Positions 13,757 to 23,063 of a stretch of DNA of 64,000 nt are shown here, in pieces (position 1 is the first letter of the stretch; each line of letters starts with the position of its first letter). Location: positions 310,001 to 374,000 of the forward strand of contig NZ_JAMXMY010000002.1 of assembly GCF_024055795.1 (NCBI RefSeq). Reading direction: 5' to 3'. The notes below the pieces were generated by a model. That model ran no database searches. It was not told where the DNA came from and saw nothing but the letters and a program-made list of their open reading frames with translations. Source of the DNA: Actinoallomurus purpureus (GTDB lineage: Bacteria; Actinomycetota; Actinomycetes; Streptosporangiales; Streptosporangiaceae). The position numbers and the translations under genes were made by a program.

Positions 13757-13942
13757 ATGGCGAAGAAGGCTCTGATCGCCAAGGCGAACCGGAAGCCCAA
13801 GCACGCCGTGCGCGCCTACACTCGGTGCTCGCGGTGCGGGCGTCCGCGTGCCGTCTTCCGCAAGTTCGGCCTGTGCCGGATCTGCTTCCGGGAGATGGCG
13901 CACCGCGGCGAACTGCCCGGCATCACCAAGTCCAGCTGGTAA
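13757..13942 (+). CDS. rpsZ: 30S ribosomal protein S14, zinc-binding (type Z)
   Basis: The 61-residue protein is the short zinc form of S14: CSRCGRPR at about residue 24 and CRICFRE at about 40 give a CXXC-X12-CXXC zinc site. Actinomycetes often keep a second, zinc-free S14 elsewhere for zinc starvation; this copy is the housekeeping one in the spc operon. It starts one base after the rplE stop. Confidence 0.97.
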   Translation: MAKKALIAKANRKPKHAVRAYTRCSRCGRPRAVFRKFGLCRICFREMAHRGELPGITKSSW

Positions 13943-13971
13943 GACACCGGCTTTCTCGATAATGACCGACC

Positions 13972-13992
13972 GGGCGCCTGGAGAAGGCGCCC
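13972..13992 (+). terminator. Hairpin between rpsZ and rpsH
   Basis: GGGCGCC and GGCGCCC pair perfectly around a 7-base loop in the 124-base spacer ahead of rpsH. No T run follows, so it is more likely a control or processing structure. S8 regulates the spc operon in E. coli; whether that applies here is unknown. Confidence 0.4.
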
Positions 13993-14066
13993 ACGACCAC
14001 GTCGTAGGTCCAGGGGACGGCAACACAGCGTTGTACGGAAACCGCGGCGAGGAGGGCCAGTAGGCC

Positions 14067-14465
14067 ATGACGATGACCGACCCGATCGCAGACATGCTGA
14101 CGCGTCTGCGGAACGCGAATTCGGCATACCACGACACGGTGGCGATGCCGTACTCGAAGATCAAGGCGCACATCGCCGAGATCCTCCAGCAGGAGGGCTA
14201 CATCTCGGGGTGGAGCGTCGAGGACGCCGAGGTCGGCAAGAAGCTCGTAGTCGACCTCAAGTTCGGCCCGAGCCGTGAGCGCTCGATCGCCGGACTCAAG
14301 CGGGTGTCCAAGCCGGGCCTGCGGGTCTACGCGAAGAAGGACAACCTGCCGAAGGTCCTCGGTGGTCTCGGCGTCGCGATCATCTCGACGTCCTCCGGCC
14401 TGATGACCGACAAGCAGGCCGGCAAGCACGGTGTGGGCGGGGAAGTCCTCGCCTACGTCTGGTGA
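14067..14465 (+). CDS. rpsH: 30S ribosomal protein S8
   Basis: The 132-residue S8 binds helix 21 of 16S r[21 protein letters not shown] and [12 protein letters not shown] are diagnostic. The ATG at 14067 is used; a second ATG two codons on is possible. rplF follows after 16 bases. Confidence 0.97.
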   Translation: MTMTDPIADMLTRLRNANSAYHDTVAMPYSKIKAHIAEILQQEGYISGWSVEDAEVGKKLVVDLKFGPSRERSIAGLKRVSKPGLRVYAKKDNLPKVLGGLGVAIISTSSGLMTDKQAGKHGVGGEVLAYVW

Positions 14466-14481
14466 GGGGAGGGACACAAGC

Positions 14482-15018
14482 ATGTCGCGTATTGGACGTC
14501 TGCCCATTCCCGTCCCCAGCGGCGTCGACGTCAAGGTCGATGGCCAGGAGGTCACGGTCAAGGGCCCCAAGGGCGAGCTGAAGCACACGGTGGCCCGGCC
14601 GATCGAGGTCGCCCAGGAGGGCACCGAGATCAAGGTCGGCCGCCAGAGCGACGAGGGTCCGGTCCGTGCACTGCACGGCCTCACCCGGTCGCTGATCAAC
14701 AACATGGTCATCGGTGTGACGCAGGGCTACAGCAAGACGATGGAGATCGTCGGCGTCGGCTACCGCGTCCAGGCCAAGGGCAGCAACCTCGAGTTCTCGC
14801 TCGGGTTCAGCCACTCGATCACGGTCGAGCCCCCAGCGGGCATCACCTTCCGTGTCGAGCGGCCGACCCAGTTCGTGGTCGAGGGCATCGACAAGCAGAA
14901 GGTCGGCGAGGTCGCCGCGAACATCCGCAAGCTGCGCAAGCCCGACCCGTACAAGGGCAAGGGTGTGCGGTACCAGGGTGAGCAGATCCGCCGCAAGGTC
15001 GGAAAGGCTGGTAAGTAG
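14482..15018 (+). CDS. rplF: 50S ribosomal protein L6
   Basis: The 178-residue L6 lies near the factor-binding site. The ATG at 14482 gives [18 protein letters not shown] longer in-frame reading would overlap rpsH with non-conserved residues. [10 protein letters not shown] and the C-terminal [16 protein letters not shown] motif are standard. Confidence 0.97.
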   Translation: MSRIGRLPIPVPSGVDVKVDGQEVTVKGPKGELKHTVARPIEVAQEGTEIKVGRQSDEGPVRALHGLTRSLINNMVIGVTQGYSKTMEIVGVGYRVQAKGSNLEFSLGFSHSITVEPPAGITFRVERPTQFVVEGIDKQKVGEVAANIRKLRKPDPYKGKGVRYQGEQIRRKVGKAGK

Positions 15019-15020
15019 AC

Positions 15021-15407
15021 ATGGCTGCGAGCAAGACTCAGGTCCGCACGCGGACCGCGTCGCGCGCCGCGTCGCGGACCCGTCGGCACCTGCGCGTCCG
15101 CAAGAAGGTCCAGGGCACGCCGCAGCGGCCGCGCCTGGTGGTGACGCGTTCGACCAAGCACATGTTCGCGCAGATCATCGACGACCTGGCCGGTCGCACG
15201 CTGGTGTCGGCCTCCACGCTGGACGCCACGCTCCGTACGGCCGAGGGCGACAAGACCGCCAAGGCGCGCAAGGTCGGCGAGCTCCTCGCCGAGCGGGCGC
15301 GCGAGGCGGGCATCGGCGCGGTGGTCTTCGACCGCGCCGGCCACCGCTACCACGGCCGCATCGCGGCTCTGGCGGACAGCGCCCGAGAGGGCGGGCTGGA
15401 GTTCTGA
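15021..15407 (+). CDS. rplR: 50S ribosomal protein L18
   Basis: The 128-residue L18 carries 5S rRNA into the 50[20 protein letters not shown] and [14 protein letters not shown] are conserved. It starts 2 bases after rplF. Confidence 0.97.
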   Translation: MAASKTQVRTRTASRAASRTRRHLRVRKKVQGTPQRPRLVVTRSTKHMFAQIIDDLAGRTLVSASTLDATLRTAEGDKTAKARKVGELLAERAREAGIGAVVFDRAGHRYHGRIAALADSAREGGLEF

Positions 15408-15453
15408 TGGCCCGCGTATCGCACCTGATGACGCACGAGAAGAGGAACCACTA

Positions 15454-16062
15454 ATGGCAGCACCACGTCGTGGCGGCGGCGAGCGGCGCGACCGGCGTGA
15501 TGACCGCCGCGGTGGCGCCGACAAGGGACAGTCGTACATCGAGCGCGTCGTAGCGATCAACCGGGTCGCCAAGGTCGTCAAGGGCGGCCGGCGCTTCAGC
15601 TTCACGGCGCTGGTCGTCGTGGGCGACGGCAACGGCACCGTGGGGGTCGGTTACGGCAAGGCCAAGGAGGTGCCCGCGGCGATCGCCAAGGGCGTCGAGG
15701 AGGCCAAGAAGCACTTCTTCAAGGTGCCGCGGATCCAGGGCACCATCCCGCACACCAGCCAGGGTGAGGAGGCCGCGGGCGTCGTCATGCTCAAGCCGGC
15801 CAGCCCCGGTACCGGTGTGATCGCGGGTGGCCCGGTGCGCGCGGTCCTGGAGTGCGCGGGCATCCACGACGTCCTGTCGAAGTCGCTGGGCTCGTCCAAC
15901 GCGATCAACATCGTGCACGCGACGGTCGCGGCCCTCAAGCAGCTCAACCGGCCCGAGGAGATCGCGGCCAAGCGAGGCCTGCCGATCGAGGACGTCGCCC
16001 CCGCCGCCATGCTTCGCGCTCGTGCGGCCGGCAACGAGCCCCGGCAGGAGGTGGCATCTTGA
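15454..16062 (+). CDS. rpsE: 30S ribosomal protein S5
   Basis: The 202-residue S5 is a fidelity protein near the decoding centre. It begins with a basic Arg/Gly-rich extension, then [23 protein letters not shown]-type S5 N-domain and the [12 protein letters not shown] motif. Its final TGA overlaps the TTG start of rpmD (TTGA). Confidence 0.97.
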   Translation: MAAPRRGGGERRDRRDDRRGGADKGQSYIERVVAINRVAKVVKGGRRFSFTALVVVGDGNGTVGVGYGKAKEVPAAIAKGVEEAKKHFFKVPRIQGTIPHTSQGEEAAGVVMLKPASPGTGVIAGGPVRAVLECAGIHDVLSKSLGSSNAINIVHATVAALKQLNRPEEIAAKRGLPIEDVAPAAMLRARAAGNEPRQEVAS

Positions 16063-16241
16063 CCAGCCTGAAGATCACTCAGGTGAAGTCTCAGATCGGT
16101 GGCAAGCAGAACCAGCGTGACACCCTGCGTACGCTCGGGCTCAAGCGGATCGGCCACAGCGTCGTCCGTGAGGACCGGCCCGAGGTGCTCGGGATGATCC
16201 AGACCGTTCGCCACCTCGTTACCGTCGAGGAGGTCGACTGA
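16059..16241 (+). CDS. rpmD: 50S ribosomal protein L30 (TTG start)
   Basis: The 60-residue L30 ([43 protein letters not shown]) must start at TTG 16059, which overlaps the rpsE stop by 4 bases. No ATG or GTG fits. The AGGAGGTGG ribosome site lies inside the rpsE end. The rare TTG start and overlap imply translational coupling. Confidence 0.94.
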   Translation: MTSLKITQVKSQIGGKQNQRDTLRTLGLKRIGHSVVREDRPEVLGMIQTVRHLVTVEEVD

Positions 16242-16243
16242 CC

Positions 16244-16696
16244 ATGGGTGCAGACACTCCGCTGCGGCCGCATCACCTGCGGCCGGCGCCGGGCGCCCAC
16301 AAGTCCAAGGTCCGTAAGGGCCGTGGCGAGGCGTCCAAGGGCAAGACCGCCGGACGCGGTACGAAGGGCACCAAGGCCCGGAACACCGTGCCCGTCGGCT
16401 TCGAGGGCGGCCAGATGCCGCTGATCCGCCGGGTTCCGAAGCTCAAGGGCTTCAAGAACCCGTTCCGGGTCGAGTACCAGGTCGTCAACGTGGCCAAGCT
16501 CGCCGAGCTCTACCCTGAGGGCGGCGAGGTCACTCCCGAGGACCTGGCGGCGAAGGGCGCGGTTCGCGCCGGCCGTCTCGTCAAGGTGCTCGGCACCGGT
16601 GACATCTCCGTAACGGTTCAGGTCAAGGCGCACGCCTTCTCCGGCTCCGCCAAGGAGAAGATCACAGGTGCCGGAGGCACCGCCGAAGAGCTGTGA
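16244..16696 (+). CDS. rplO: 50S ribosomal protein L15
   Basis: The 150-residue L15 is a late 50S assembly protein. The [28 protein letters not shown]-type basic start and [19 protein letters not shown] are diagnostic. It is the last gene before the secY hairpin. Confidence 0.97.
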   Translation: MGADTPLRPHHLRPAPGAHKSKVRKGRGEASKGKTAGRGTKGTKARNTVPVGFEGGQMPLIRRVPKLKGFKNPFRVEYQVVNVAKLAELYPEGGEVTPEDLAAKGAVRAGRLVKVLGTGDISVTVQVKAHAFSGSAKEKITGAGGTAEEL

Positions 16697-16701
16697 GTCA
16701 A

Positions 16702-16761
16702 AGCCCTTGTGGGATTCGCCCCCGCCGTATGGTGGCGGGGGCGGCAATCCCCGCAAGGGCT
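16702..16761 (+). terminator. Large hairpin between rplO and secY
   Basis: A nested inverted repeat: AGCCCTTG with CAAGGGCT outside, GGATT with AATCC, and GCCCCCGCC with GGCGGGGGC inside around a 7-base loop. It starts 5 bases after the rplO stop. It is a strong terminator or attenuator setting the ratio of ribosomal proteins to SecY. No long T tract follows. Confidence 0.7.
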
Positions 16762-16853
16762 GTTAGAGTTCGATCGGCGACTCTCGCCGTCATCTGAGGA
16801 TCGACCGAGGCCCCATTGAGTGGCCGATGGCCGGAAACCGCGCAGGAGGAATG

Positions 16854-18155
16854 GTGCTGACCGCGTTCACTCGGGCGTTCCGAACACCCGACCTGCGCAA
16901 GAAGCTTCTCTTCACGCTGTTCATCGTCGCGGTGTTCCGGTTGGGCTCTCAGCTCCCGGCACCCGGTGTGAACACGGGAGCAGTGCATCGCTGTATCGAC
17001 ACCGTGAGCAAGGGTGCCAACGCCAACGTCTACGGCTTGGTCAACCTGTTCAGTGGTGGCGCGCTGCTGAAGCTGTCGATCTTTGCCCTGGGCATCATGC
17101 CCTACATCACGGCGAGCATCATTCTTCAGCTGCTCACCGTGGTGATCCCGCGCCTGGAGGTGCTCCGCAAGGAGGGCCAGGCCGGTACCACGAAGATCAC
17201 GCAGTACACCCGTTACCTGACGATCGGGCTCGCGATCCTGCAGGGCACCGGCATCGTCGCCATGGCGAGCACCGGCAACCTGCTGCAGGGTTGCACCGAG
17301 GAGCTGCTCTGGAACAAGGGCTGGTTCACCATCGTCACGATGGTCGTCACGATCACGGCCGGCACGTCGGTGATCATGTGGCTGGGCGAGCTGGTGACCG
17401 ACCGGGGCATCGGCAACGGTATGTCGATCCTGATTTTCACCCAGGTGGTGGCGGTCTTCCCGTCCGAGTTCTGGAACATCTACAAGACCAAGGGCGGCTT
17501 CGTCTTCGGGATCGTGCTCCTGGTGGGCATCGCGATCGTCGCCGGTGTGGTCTTCGTCGAGCAGGCGCAGCGCCGCATCCCGGTGCAGTACGCAAAGCGG
17601 ATGGTCGGCCGCCGGATGTACGGCGGCACCTCGACCTACATCCCGCTCAAGGTGAACCAGGCCGGTGTCATCCCGGTCATCTTCGCCTCGTCGCTGCTGT
17701 ACCTCCCGCAGCTGATCGTGCAGATGTGGCACAGCTCGAACCCGATCGCCACGTTCATCTCCAAATACCTGGTCAAGGGCGATCACCCGATCTACATGGC
17801 CCTGTACTTCCTGCTGATCATCTTCTTCACCTACTTCTACGTCGCGATCACGTTCAACCCGACCGAGGTCGCGGACAACATGAAGAAGTACGGTGGATTC
17901 ATCCCGGGTATCCGCCCGGGGCGGCCGACCGCCGAGTATCTCGACTACGTGCTCACGCGGATCACCGCTCCCGGCGCGCTCTACCTCGGGTTGATCGCGC
18001 TGGTGCCGATGGTGGCGTTCGGGATCATCGGAGCGAGCCAGAACTTCCCCTTCGGCGGCACCAGCATCCTGATCATGGTCGGCGTCGGGCTGGACACGGT
18101 GAAGCAGATCGAGAGCCAACTCCAGCAGCGTAACTACGAGGGCTTCCTGCGGTAG
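16854..18155 (+). CDS. secY: Protein translocase subunit SecY
   Basis: The 433-residue membrane protein forms the Sec channel, with ten hydrophobic spans expected. The GTG at 16854 gives [17 protein letters not shown], the usual actinobacterial start, with AGGAGG 4 bases upstream. ATG 16851 and ATG 16827 are in frame but badly spaced. The plug region follows [22 protein letters not shown], and cytoplasmic loop 5 has the GIRPGRPT Arg region. It overlaps adk by one base. Confidence 0.96.
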   Translation: MLTAFTRAFRTPDLRKKLLFTLFIVAVFRLGSQLPAPGVNTGAVHRCIDTVSKGANANVYGLVNLFSGGALLKLSIFALGIMPYITASIILQLLTVVIPRLEVLRKEGQAGTTKITQYTRYLTIGLAILQGTGIVAMASTGNLLQGCTEELLWNKGWFTIVTMVVTITAGTSVIMWLGELVTDRGIGNGMSILIFTQVVAVFPSEFWNIYKTKGGFVFGIVLLVGIAIVAGVVFVEQAQRRIPVQYAKRMVGRRMYGGTSTYIPLKVNQAGVIPVIFASSLLYLPQLIVQMWHSSNPIATFISKYLVKGDHPIYMALYFLLIIFFTYFYVAITFNPTEVADNMKKYGGFIPGIRPGRPTAEYLDYVLTRITAPGALYLGLIALVPMVAFGIIGASQNFPFGGTSILIMVGVGLDTVKQIESQLQQRNYEGFLR

Positions 18156-18808
18156 TGCGTATCGTGCTTGTGGGCCCCCCGGGAGCGGGCAAGGGGACTC
18201 AGGCCCAGTTCATCTCATCGCATCTGTCGGTCCCGAAGATTTCGACAGGTGACATCTTCCGCGCCAACGTGAGCGGCAACACGCCCCTCGGCCGCAAGGC
18301 CAAGGAGTTCATGGACCGCGGTGATCTCGTCCCCGACGAGGTCACCATCGCGATGGTGCGCGACCGGCTGGCCGAAGACGACGCGCGGGAGGGCTTCCTC
18401 CTCGACGGCTTCCCGCGCAACGTCCCTCAGGCGGAGACCCTCAAGAAGATCCTCGCCGAGATGGACCTGCGGCTCGACCTCGTCCTTGAGCTCGTGGTCG
18501 ACGACGACGAGGTCGTACGCCGGCTCTCCGGCCGCCGGACCTGCCGCAAGTGCGGGCGGATCTGGCACGTCGCCTTCGACCCGCCTTCCAAGGAGGGCGT
18601 CTGCGACGTCTGCGGCGGAGAGCTGTTCCAGCGCGACGACGACCGCGAGGAGACCATCAGGCACCGCCTGGAGGTCTACCAGGAACAGACGGCGCCCCTC
18701 GCGTCGTTCTACGCCGATGAGGGCATTCTGGTCGGCCTGGACGCCACCGGGCCCGTCGAAGAGGTCACCGAACGGGCGCTCGCCGCGCTCCGTCCATTCA
18801 CCGAATAA
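18155..18808 (+). CDS. adk: Adenylate kinase with zinc-type LID
   Basis: The 217-residue enzyme interconverts ATP+AMP and 2 ADP. The P-loop GPPGAGKGT is at residues 7-15, and DGFPRN is the AMP-site motif. The long LID carries CRKCG and CDVCGG, a four-Cys zinc site more familiar from Gram-positive enzymes. The GTG start overlaps the secY stop (TAGTG). Confidence 0.97.
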   Translation: MRIVLVGPPGAGKGTQAQFISSHLSVPKISTGDIFRANVSGNTPLGRKAKEFMDRGDLVPDEVTIAMVRDRLAEDDAREGFLLDGFPRNVPQAETLKKILAEMDLRLDLVLELVVDDDEVVRRLSGRRTCRKCGRIWHVAFDPPSKEGVCDVCGGELFQRDDDREETIRHRLEVYQEQTAPLASFYADEGILVGLDATGPVEEVTERALAALRPFTE

Positions 18809-18887
18809 CCGCAGCGAGCCGACGAGCGAGCGGGAGGTTGGGGGTGGGCCCCCGATAGGGGGCTGGCTTCCAATAGGTGGCCGGTGC

Positions 18888-18915
18888 GGAACGAACCGGC
18901 CGCGGAGCGAGTGAG
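18888..18915 (+). repeat. GAACGA...AGCGA intergenic motif, copy 1
   Basis: In the 195-base adk-map spacer, a 28-base stretch matches 23 of 28 bases of a stretch at 28950-28977 in the rpoA-rplQ spacer. Both lie in GAGCGA-rich noncoding DNA and look like copies of a dispersed intergenic repeat. Confidence 0.5.
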
Positions 18916-19003
18916 AAGGCAAGCGCGGCAGTGAGCCCGCGGTGGCGGGGAGGCGCGGCCGGATGTCGCCGGGCGCGCCCCGGATCTACCTGCGGAGTGA
19001 AGA

Positions 19004-19804
19004 GTGTGGAAGAAGCGTAAGCCGGCCATTCAGATCAAGTCGCCCGGCGAACTGGACGTGATGCGCGAGGCGGGCCTCGTCGTGGCCCGTACGCTCCAGC
19101 GGCTCACGGAGGCCGTCAAACCCGGCCTCACGACGGCCGACCTGGACGCCATCGCGGAGGAGTCGATCCGCGCTGAGGGCGCGACACCGTCGTTCAAGGG
19201 CTACCAGGGGTTCCCGGCCTGCATCTGCACCTCGGTCAACGAGGAGATCGTGCACGGCATCCCGAGCGCGTCGAAGGTTCTCGCCGAGGGCGACGTCATC
19301 TCCATCGACTGTGGCGCGATCGTCGAGGGCTGGCACGGCGACTCGGCCGTGACGGTGCCCGTCGGTGAGATCACGCCCGAGGAGCGCAGACTCCTCGATG
19401 TCTGCGAGGAGTCGCTGTGGCGCGGCCTGGCGGCCGGGCTGTCCGGCGGTCGGCTGAGCGACATCGGCAACGCCGTCGAGACGTACGTCCGCGGGCAGGG
19501 CGACTACGGCATCGTCGAGGAGTACGTCGGCCACGGCATCGGGACCGAGATGCACATGGACCCGGCGGTGCCCAACTACGGGCTGCCGGGCCGCGGACCG
19601 CTGCTGGTCCCCGGCATGTGCTTCGCGGTCGAGCCGATGATCAATCTGGGTACGGCCGAGACCCTGCTGCTCGAGGACGAGTGGACCGTCATCACGGGCG
19701 ACGGTCGCCGCTCGGCGCACTTCGAGCACACCTTCGCCGTCACCGAGGACGGCCCCTGGGTGCTGACCGCCCTGGACGGCGGAGAACGCCTGAAGTCCTC
19801 CTGA
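19004..19804 (+). CDS. map: Methionine aminopeptidase, type I
   Basis: The 266-residue metalloprotease removes initiator Met. EEIVHGIP carries the substrate His. The five metal ligands sit in IDCGAIVEGWHGDSAV (two Asp), GHGIGTEMH (His), FAVEPM (Glu) and SAHFEHTFAV (Glu region). The GTG start follows GGAGTGAAGA. It follows the usual secY-adk-map order, but infA, normally next, is displaced by 5.8 kb. Confidence 0.95.
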   Translation: MWKKRKPAIQIKSPGELDVMREAGLVVARTLQRLTEAVKPGLTTADLDAIAEESIRAEGATPSFKGYQGFPACICTSVNEEIVHGIPSASKVLAEGDVISIDCGAIVEGWHGDSAVTVPVGEITPEERRLLDVCEESLWRGLAAGLSGGRLSDIGNAVETYVRGQGDYGIVEEYVGHGIGTEMHMDPAVPNYGLPGRGPLLVPGMCFAVEPMINLGTAETLLLEDEWTVITGDGRRSAHFEHTFAVTEDGPWVLTALDGGERLKSS

Positions 19805-19919
19805 CCGTCGCTCCGATCCGCGTGGACCGGCGAGGTCGTCGTCTGGGCGTCTCAGGGCTACGCGCATCCGACTGCGACGGAGAAGGCGATCCCCGCGAGT
19901 CAGCGTCCCCGGTCCTACG

Positions 19920-21014
19920 TCATCGACGACGCCCACGGCGGCCGCGCTGCTGCGGGTGGGGGTCTGGTTCCGGATCCTCGATGACGGGCCGGGTGGACAG
20001 GTACCACTCACTGCGGTCTCTACATCGCAGAATCAGGTAGCCGCGTCGTGGCAGCCGGAGGGTTTGCATGCCGTCGTGTGTGCCGGAGACGGAGTGGTCG
20101 TAGTTCGATCCGGGAGTCCCGGCGTGCCAGCGGGGCGGTCGGCAGGTGCAGTCACGGTCCCGAAGGCATCCGCACACGAACGTTACGTTCCAGAACTCCT
20201 TCGTTTTGATCTGGACGGTGAGCAGCGCTGGACCGCCGTCATAGAACAAGACTTCGTCGCATTCGCCGCGCCACTCCGAACCCAGGGGCGGCGCCGACGT
20301 GATCGGCCGCACGCGCGCTGACCACCGCTGGCCACGTTCGGTGGTCTCGACCCGCAGATGCGTCACCCACGGCCGCAGTGGGCGGCGTCCGCGGTACGGG
20401 CTGTGGTCCAGGACAGAGTGCCCGTTGACCCTGGTCTCGTCCTCGGTGCGGACCACCGGAGACACGAAGAGGTTTCCGTCACCTTCGGCGACCAGTTCGA
20501 CCAGGGCGAGACGGCCAGGCTCGGGGCGGTCGATCAGGAATTCGGTGGTCCCGGGTCCGCGTCCGGTGGTCAAGAAGCGCTCGCCGGTCTCTTCCTCCGG
20601 CTTGCCGGGCAATGTCGCGGTGTTCTCGACCGCTTCGGGGCCCGGAAGCGCGTCGATAGGGACGGGACGACCATCGATCCGGGCCTGCAGCCGGATCAGC
20701 GCGCTGCGCCCTTCCCACAGCGCCGCCACGGTCGCCGCCCGCGTACGGGCTGACGCGGCGCGGTCATAGGAGTCCAAGGCGAGCCGGTATTCCTTCAGCG
20801 TCACGGGATTCGAAGTCGGCCCGAGCGGATCGAACGTCAACGCCTGCAACTCTTCCCCGAAGGCGGTGACCGACTCCTGCACAGCGGGAAGGATCTGCCG
20901 GCGGACCCGCACCACCAGCGACCAGCAAGCGCATCCAGCGGCGAAGGCGACCACCGCCACCATCACATACCCGATCACGCCGATGATGATCGCATGCCCG
21001 GCGACCTCAGGCAC
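19920..21014 (-). CDS. Membrane-anchored protein of unknown function
   Basis: The 364-residue protein has one N-terminal hydrophobic span (about residues 8-35) ending in Arg (VVRVRRQ), a helical region, and a large soluble part. Near the C-terminus a Cys cluster reads CGCLRDRDCTC, and the protein ends in an Arg-rich tail. No enzyme motif is recognised. The start is GTG. It is the first accessory gene after map, on the opposite strand to the ribosomal genes, and diverges from the DUF1707 gene. The reading frame is long and codon use is typical, so it is probably real. Confidence 0.65.
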   Translation of the reverse strand: MPEVAGHAIIIGVIGYVMVAVVAFAAGCACWSLVVRVRRQILPAVQESVTAFGEELQALTFDPLGPTSNPVTLKEYRLALDSYDRAASARTRAATVAALWEGRSALIRLQARIDGRPVPIDALPGPEAVENTATLPGKPEEETGERFLTTGRGPGTTEFLIDRPEPGRLALVELVAEGDGNLFVSPVVRTEDETRVNGHSVLDHSPYRGRRPLRPWVTHLRVETTERGQRWSARVRPITSAPPLGSEWRGECDEVLFYDGGPALLTVQIKTKEFWNVTFVCGCLRDRDCTCRPPRWHAGTPGSNYDHSVSGTHDGMQTLRLPRRGYLILRCRDRSEWYLSTRPVIEDPEPDPHPQQRGRRGRRR

Positions 21015-21200
21015 CAGGCGATTCCCGGGCGTTGGAACACGGGGCGTCGGACCGGCGGAAGCCGACTCTGCCCGATCACCTGACGCCGCCGGGCGCCCGG
21101 CTCGGATAGGCAGACGGCCGTGGCGACGATGGAAAGTGGCGCGTCGCGGCGTAGCCTCTGGATTGAGAGAATTGGGGGCTCCTGAGGGAGAGGATCAACA

Positions 21201-21638
21201 ATGGCGTTCAATCCTGAGATACGGGCCTCCGACACCGACCGTGACCGGGTCGCGGCGGCACTGCGGGAGCACTGTGCTCAGGGACGCATCGGCGTCGACG
21301 AGCTCAACGAGCGCCTCGACCTCGCCTACGGTGCGCGGACGCTCGGTGACCTGCAGAAGGTCACGAGCGACCTTCCCGAAGAGGACATGTACGAGCTGCC
21401 GGTGCCGGCATCCCGGAGCTCGATGCCGGCACGTCGTCCGTCGGGCGAGATGTACCGGAAGGGCATGCGCGTGGGCTGGGCGGGCTACGCCTCGGTCAAC
21501 CTGGTCTGCATCGTCATCTGGCTGCTGGGCGCCGTGTCCTCAGGCTCCTGGTATCCCTGGTGGATCTGGGTGGCGGGTCCCTGGGGCGCCCTACTGCTGG
21601 CGGGCCAGCTCTTCGGCTCGCACGACGAACGCCGCTGA
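21201..21638 (+). CDS. DUF1707 (SHOCT-like) protein with two membrane spans
   Basis: The 145-residue protein begins IRASDTDRDRVAAALREHCAQGRI, followed by DELNERLDLAYGARTLGDLQKVTSDLP, the DUF1707 domain common in actinobacteria. Two hydrophobic spans follow (about residues 96-115 and 119-138). DUF1707 proteins are small membrane-linked proteins of unknown function. GAGGGAGAGG precedes the ATG. It converges with the sedolisin gene, 13 bases away. Confidence 0.85.
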   Translation: MAFNPEIRASDTDRDRVAAALREHCAQGRIGVDELNERLDLAYGARTLGDLQKVTSDLPEEDMYELPVPASRSSMPARRPSGEMYRKGMRVGWAGYASVNLVCIVIWLLGAVSSGSWYPWWIWVAGPWGALLLAGQLFGSHDERR

Positions 21639-21651
21639 GCGGCCCTCACCC

Positions 21652-23004
21652 TCATCGCGCTCGTCCCGCGGCGTAGCGGGCGAGCAGGGGGACGAGTACG
21701 CGGGCGTTCGGGCTGCCCCAGCCGGTGACCGGGTCGTAGCCCGGTATTGCCTGGTAGCCGGTGATGGTCTTGTCGGAGACGGTCACGGTGTTGTTCCCCG
21801 TGGTGACGTCGTGGAAGGCCGTCCGGCGGGCGGAACTGTGGCCGATGCGGTAGATCGCGGGGTTGACGAAGCCCACGTCGTGTCCGGCGGCCTGGTCGGC
21901 CAGGGCGATCAGCCCGGCCCAGAGCGGGGTGCTGGCGCTGGTGCCGCTGGCTCCGTGGATGGTGTACTCCTGGTCGTTCTCGCTGATGACCATCGCCATA
22001 CCGGTGCTGGGGGCGGCGTCGGCGGCGACGTCGGGCACCGCGCGGGCCGTGCTGGTAACGCCTTTCTGATAGCCGGGCCGGGAGAACAGGTGGCTGAACC
22101 CGCCGCCGGTTCCCTGGGAGTGCGACGGGACGCTCCACGTGGTCTCGCCGGTGTACGCGCCGGTCTTGTGGTCGGCCGTGAAGGTCGTGCCGCCTGCGGC
22201 GAGGACGAGCGGGTCGGAGGCCGGCGCGCTGACCTCCTTGACCGGGGCCCAGGGGTCCTGAGGCGTGGAGCCGGGGCAGGGCCTGCTCACGGCGCCGGTG
22301 TCGCCGGAGCCGGCGACCACCGTGACGTCGCGATCCCGGGCGGCCTGCAGCACCGCGTGCTGCCGGGCGACCTGGGCACGGGTGAGGCAGTGTTCGCCCC
22401 AGCCGGCGCTGATCGAGATCACGTCGGCGCTGGAGAGGCCACGCCGCAGTGCTCCGGTCAGCGCGGCCATGGCGCTGGCCGGGCTACTGAGGGCCGTCGG
22501 CTTGACCAGGACCACGCGGATCGTCGCGGCGGGGGCGACCGCGTGCAGGATCTGGACGTCTTGCACTTCCTCCCCGGTGGCCAGCCAGGGCGAGACCTTT
22601 CCGGCGAGCGTGGCGTCGACCTTGAGCCGCACGGCGGGCAGGCCGAACAGGTCGTCGAACCGCCTCATGTCCTGGCGGATGTCGCTGACTTTCGGCGGGG
22701 CCGGCTGCTCGGCGGCGAGTGCGGGGACCACGATGGTCTTGCCGCGGCCGTCGATCCCTCGGTCCAGCAGGGGCTGGATGCCGTAGGCCACCCGGAGCTG
22801 GTAGGGCGTATAGCAGGTGGTCAGGGAATCGCAGGCCGTCGCCACACTGTCGGGTGGACTGGCCGATACGGCTCGGGCGGTGCTTTCGCCTGCGTGCGCG
22901 CACCCGGCCGCGGCGATGAGCATCACCGCAACGGATAGGCCCGTCGCGACCCGCAGCCGCGGATGCGGCGAGACGTCCGGACGGGCGCCGATTCGGACGA
23001 TCAC
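21652..23004 (-). CDS. Sedolisin (S53) family serine peptidase, exported
   Basis: The 450-residue protein has an export signal (hydrophobic residues about 20-34) ending in a lipobox-like AAAGC at Cys35. The S53 catalytic set is readable: Glu145 and Asp149 in GEEVQDVQ, Asp235 in GSGDTG, and Ser356 in SGTSAS. GYDPVTGWGSPN near the end is the calcium-site region. The long prodomain of classical sedolisins is missing: TPYQLRVAYG, the usual start of the mature domain, comes only about 30 residues after Cys35. The start is GTG with GAGGAG 5 bases upstream. Whether the Cys is lipidated is uncertain. Confidence 0.88.
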   Translation of the reverse strand: MIVRIGARPDVSPHPRLRVATGLSVAVMLIAAAGCAHAGESTARAVSASPPDSVATACDSLTTCYTPYQLRVAYGIQPLLDRGIDGRGKTIVVPALAAEQPAPPKVSDIRQDMRRFDDLFGLPAVRLKVDATLAGKVSPWLATGEEVQDVQILHAVAPAATIRVVLVKPTALSSPASAMAALTGALRRGLSSADVISISAGWGEHCLTRAQVARQHAVLQAARDRDVTVVAGSGDTGAVSRPCPGSTPQDPWAPVKEVSAPASDPLVLAAGGTTFTADHKTGAYTGETTWSVPSHSQGTGGGFSHLFSRPGYQKGVTSTARAVPDVAADAAPSTGMAMVISENDQEYTIHGASGTSASTPLWAGLIALADQAAGHDVGFVNPAIYRIGHSSARRTAFHDVTTGNNTVTVSDKTITGYQAIPGYDPVTGWGSPNARVLVPLLARYAAGRAR

Positions 23005-23063
23005 ATTTTCTCCTCAGGGCATGCCGATGGAACTCGTGGTGTTCAGAAGGTGCGTTTCGGGCG

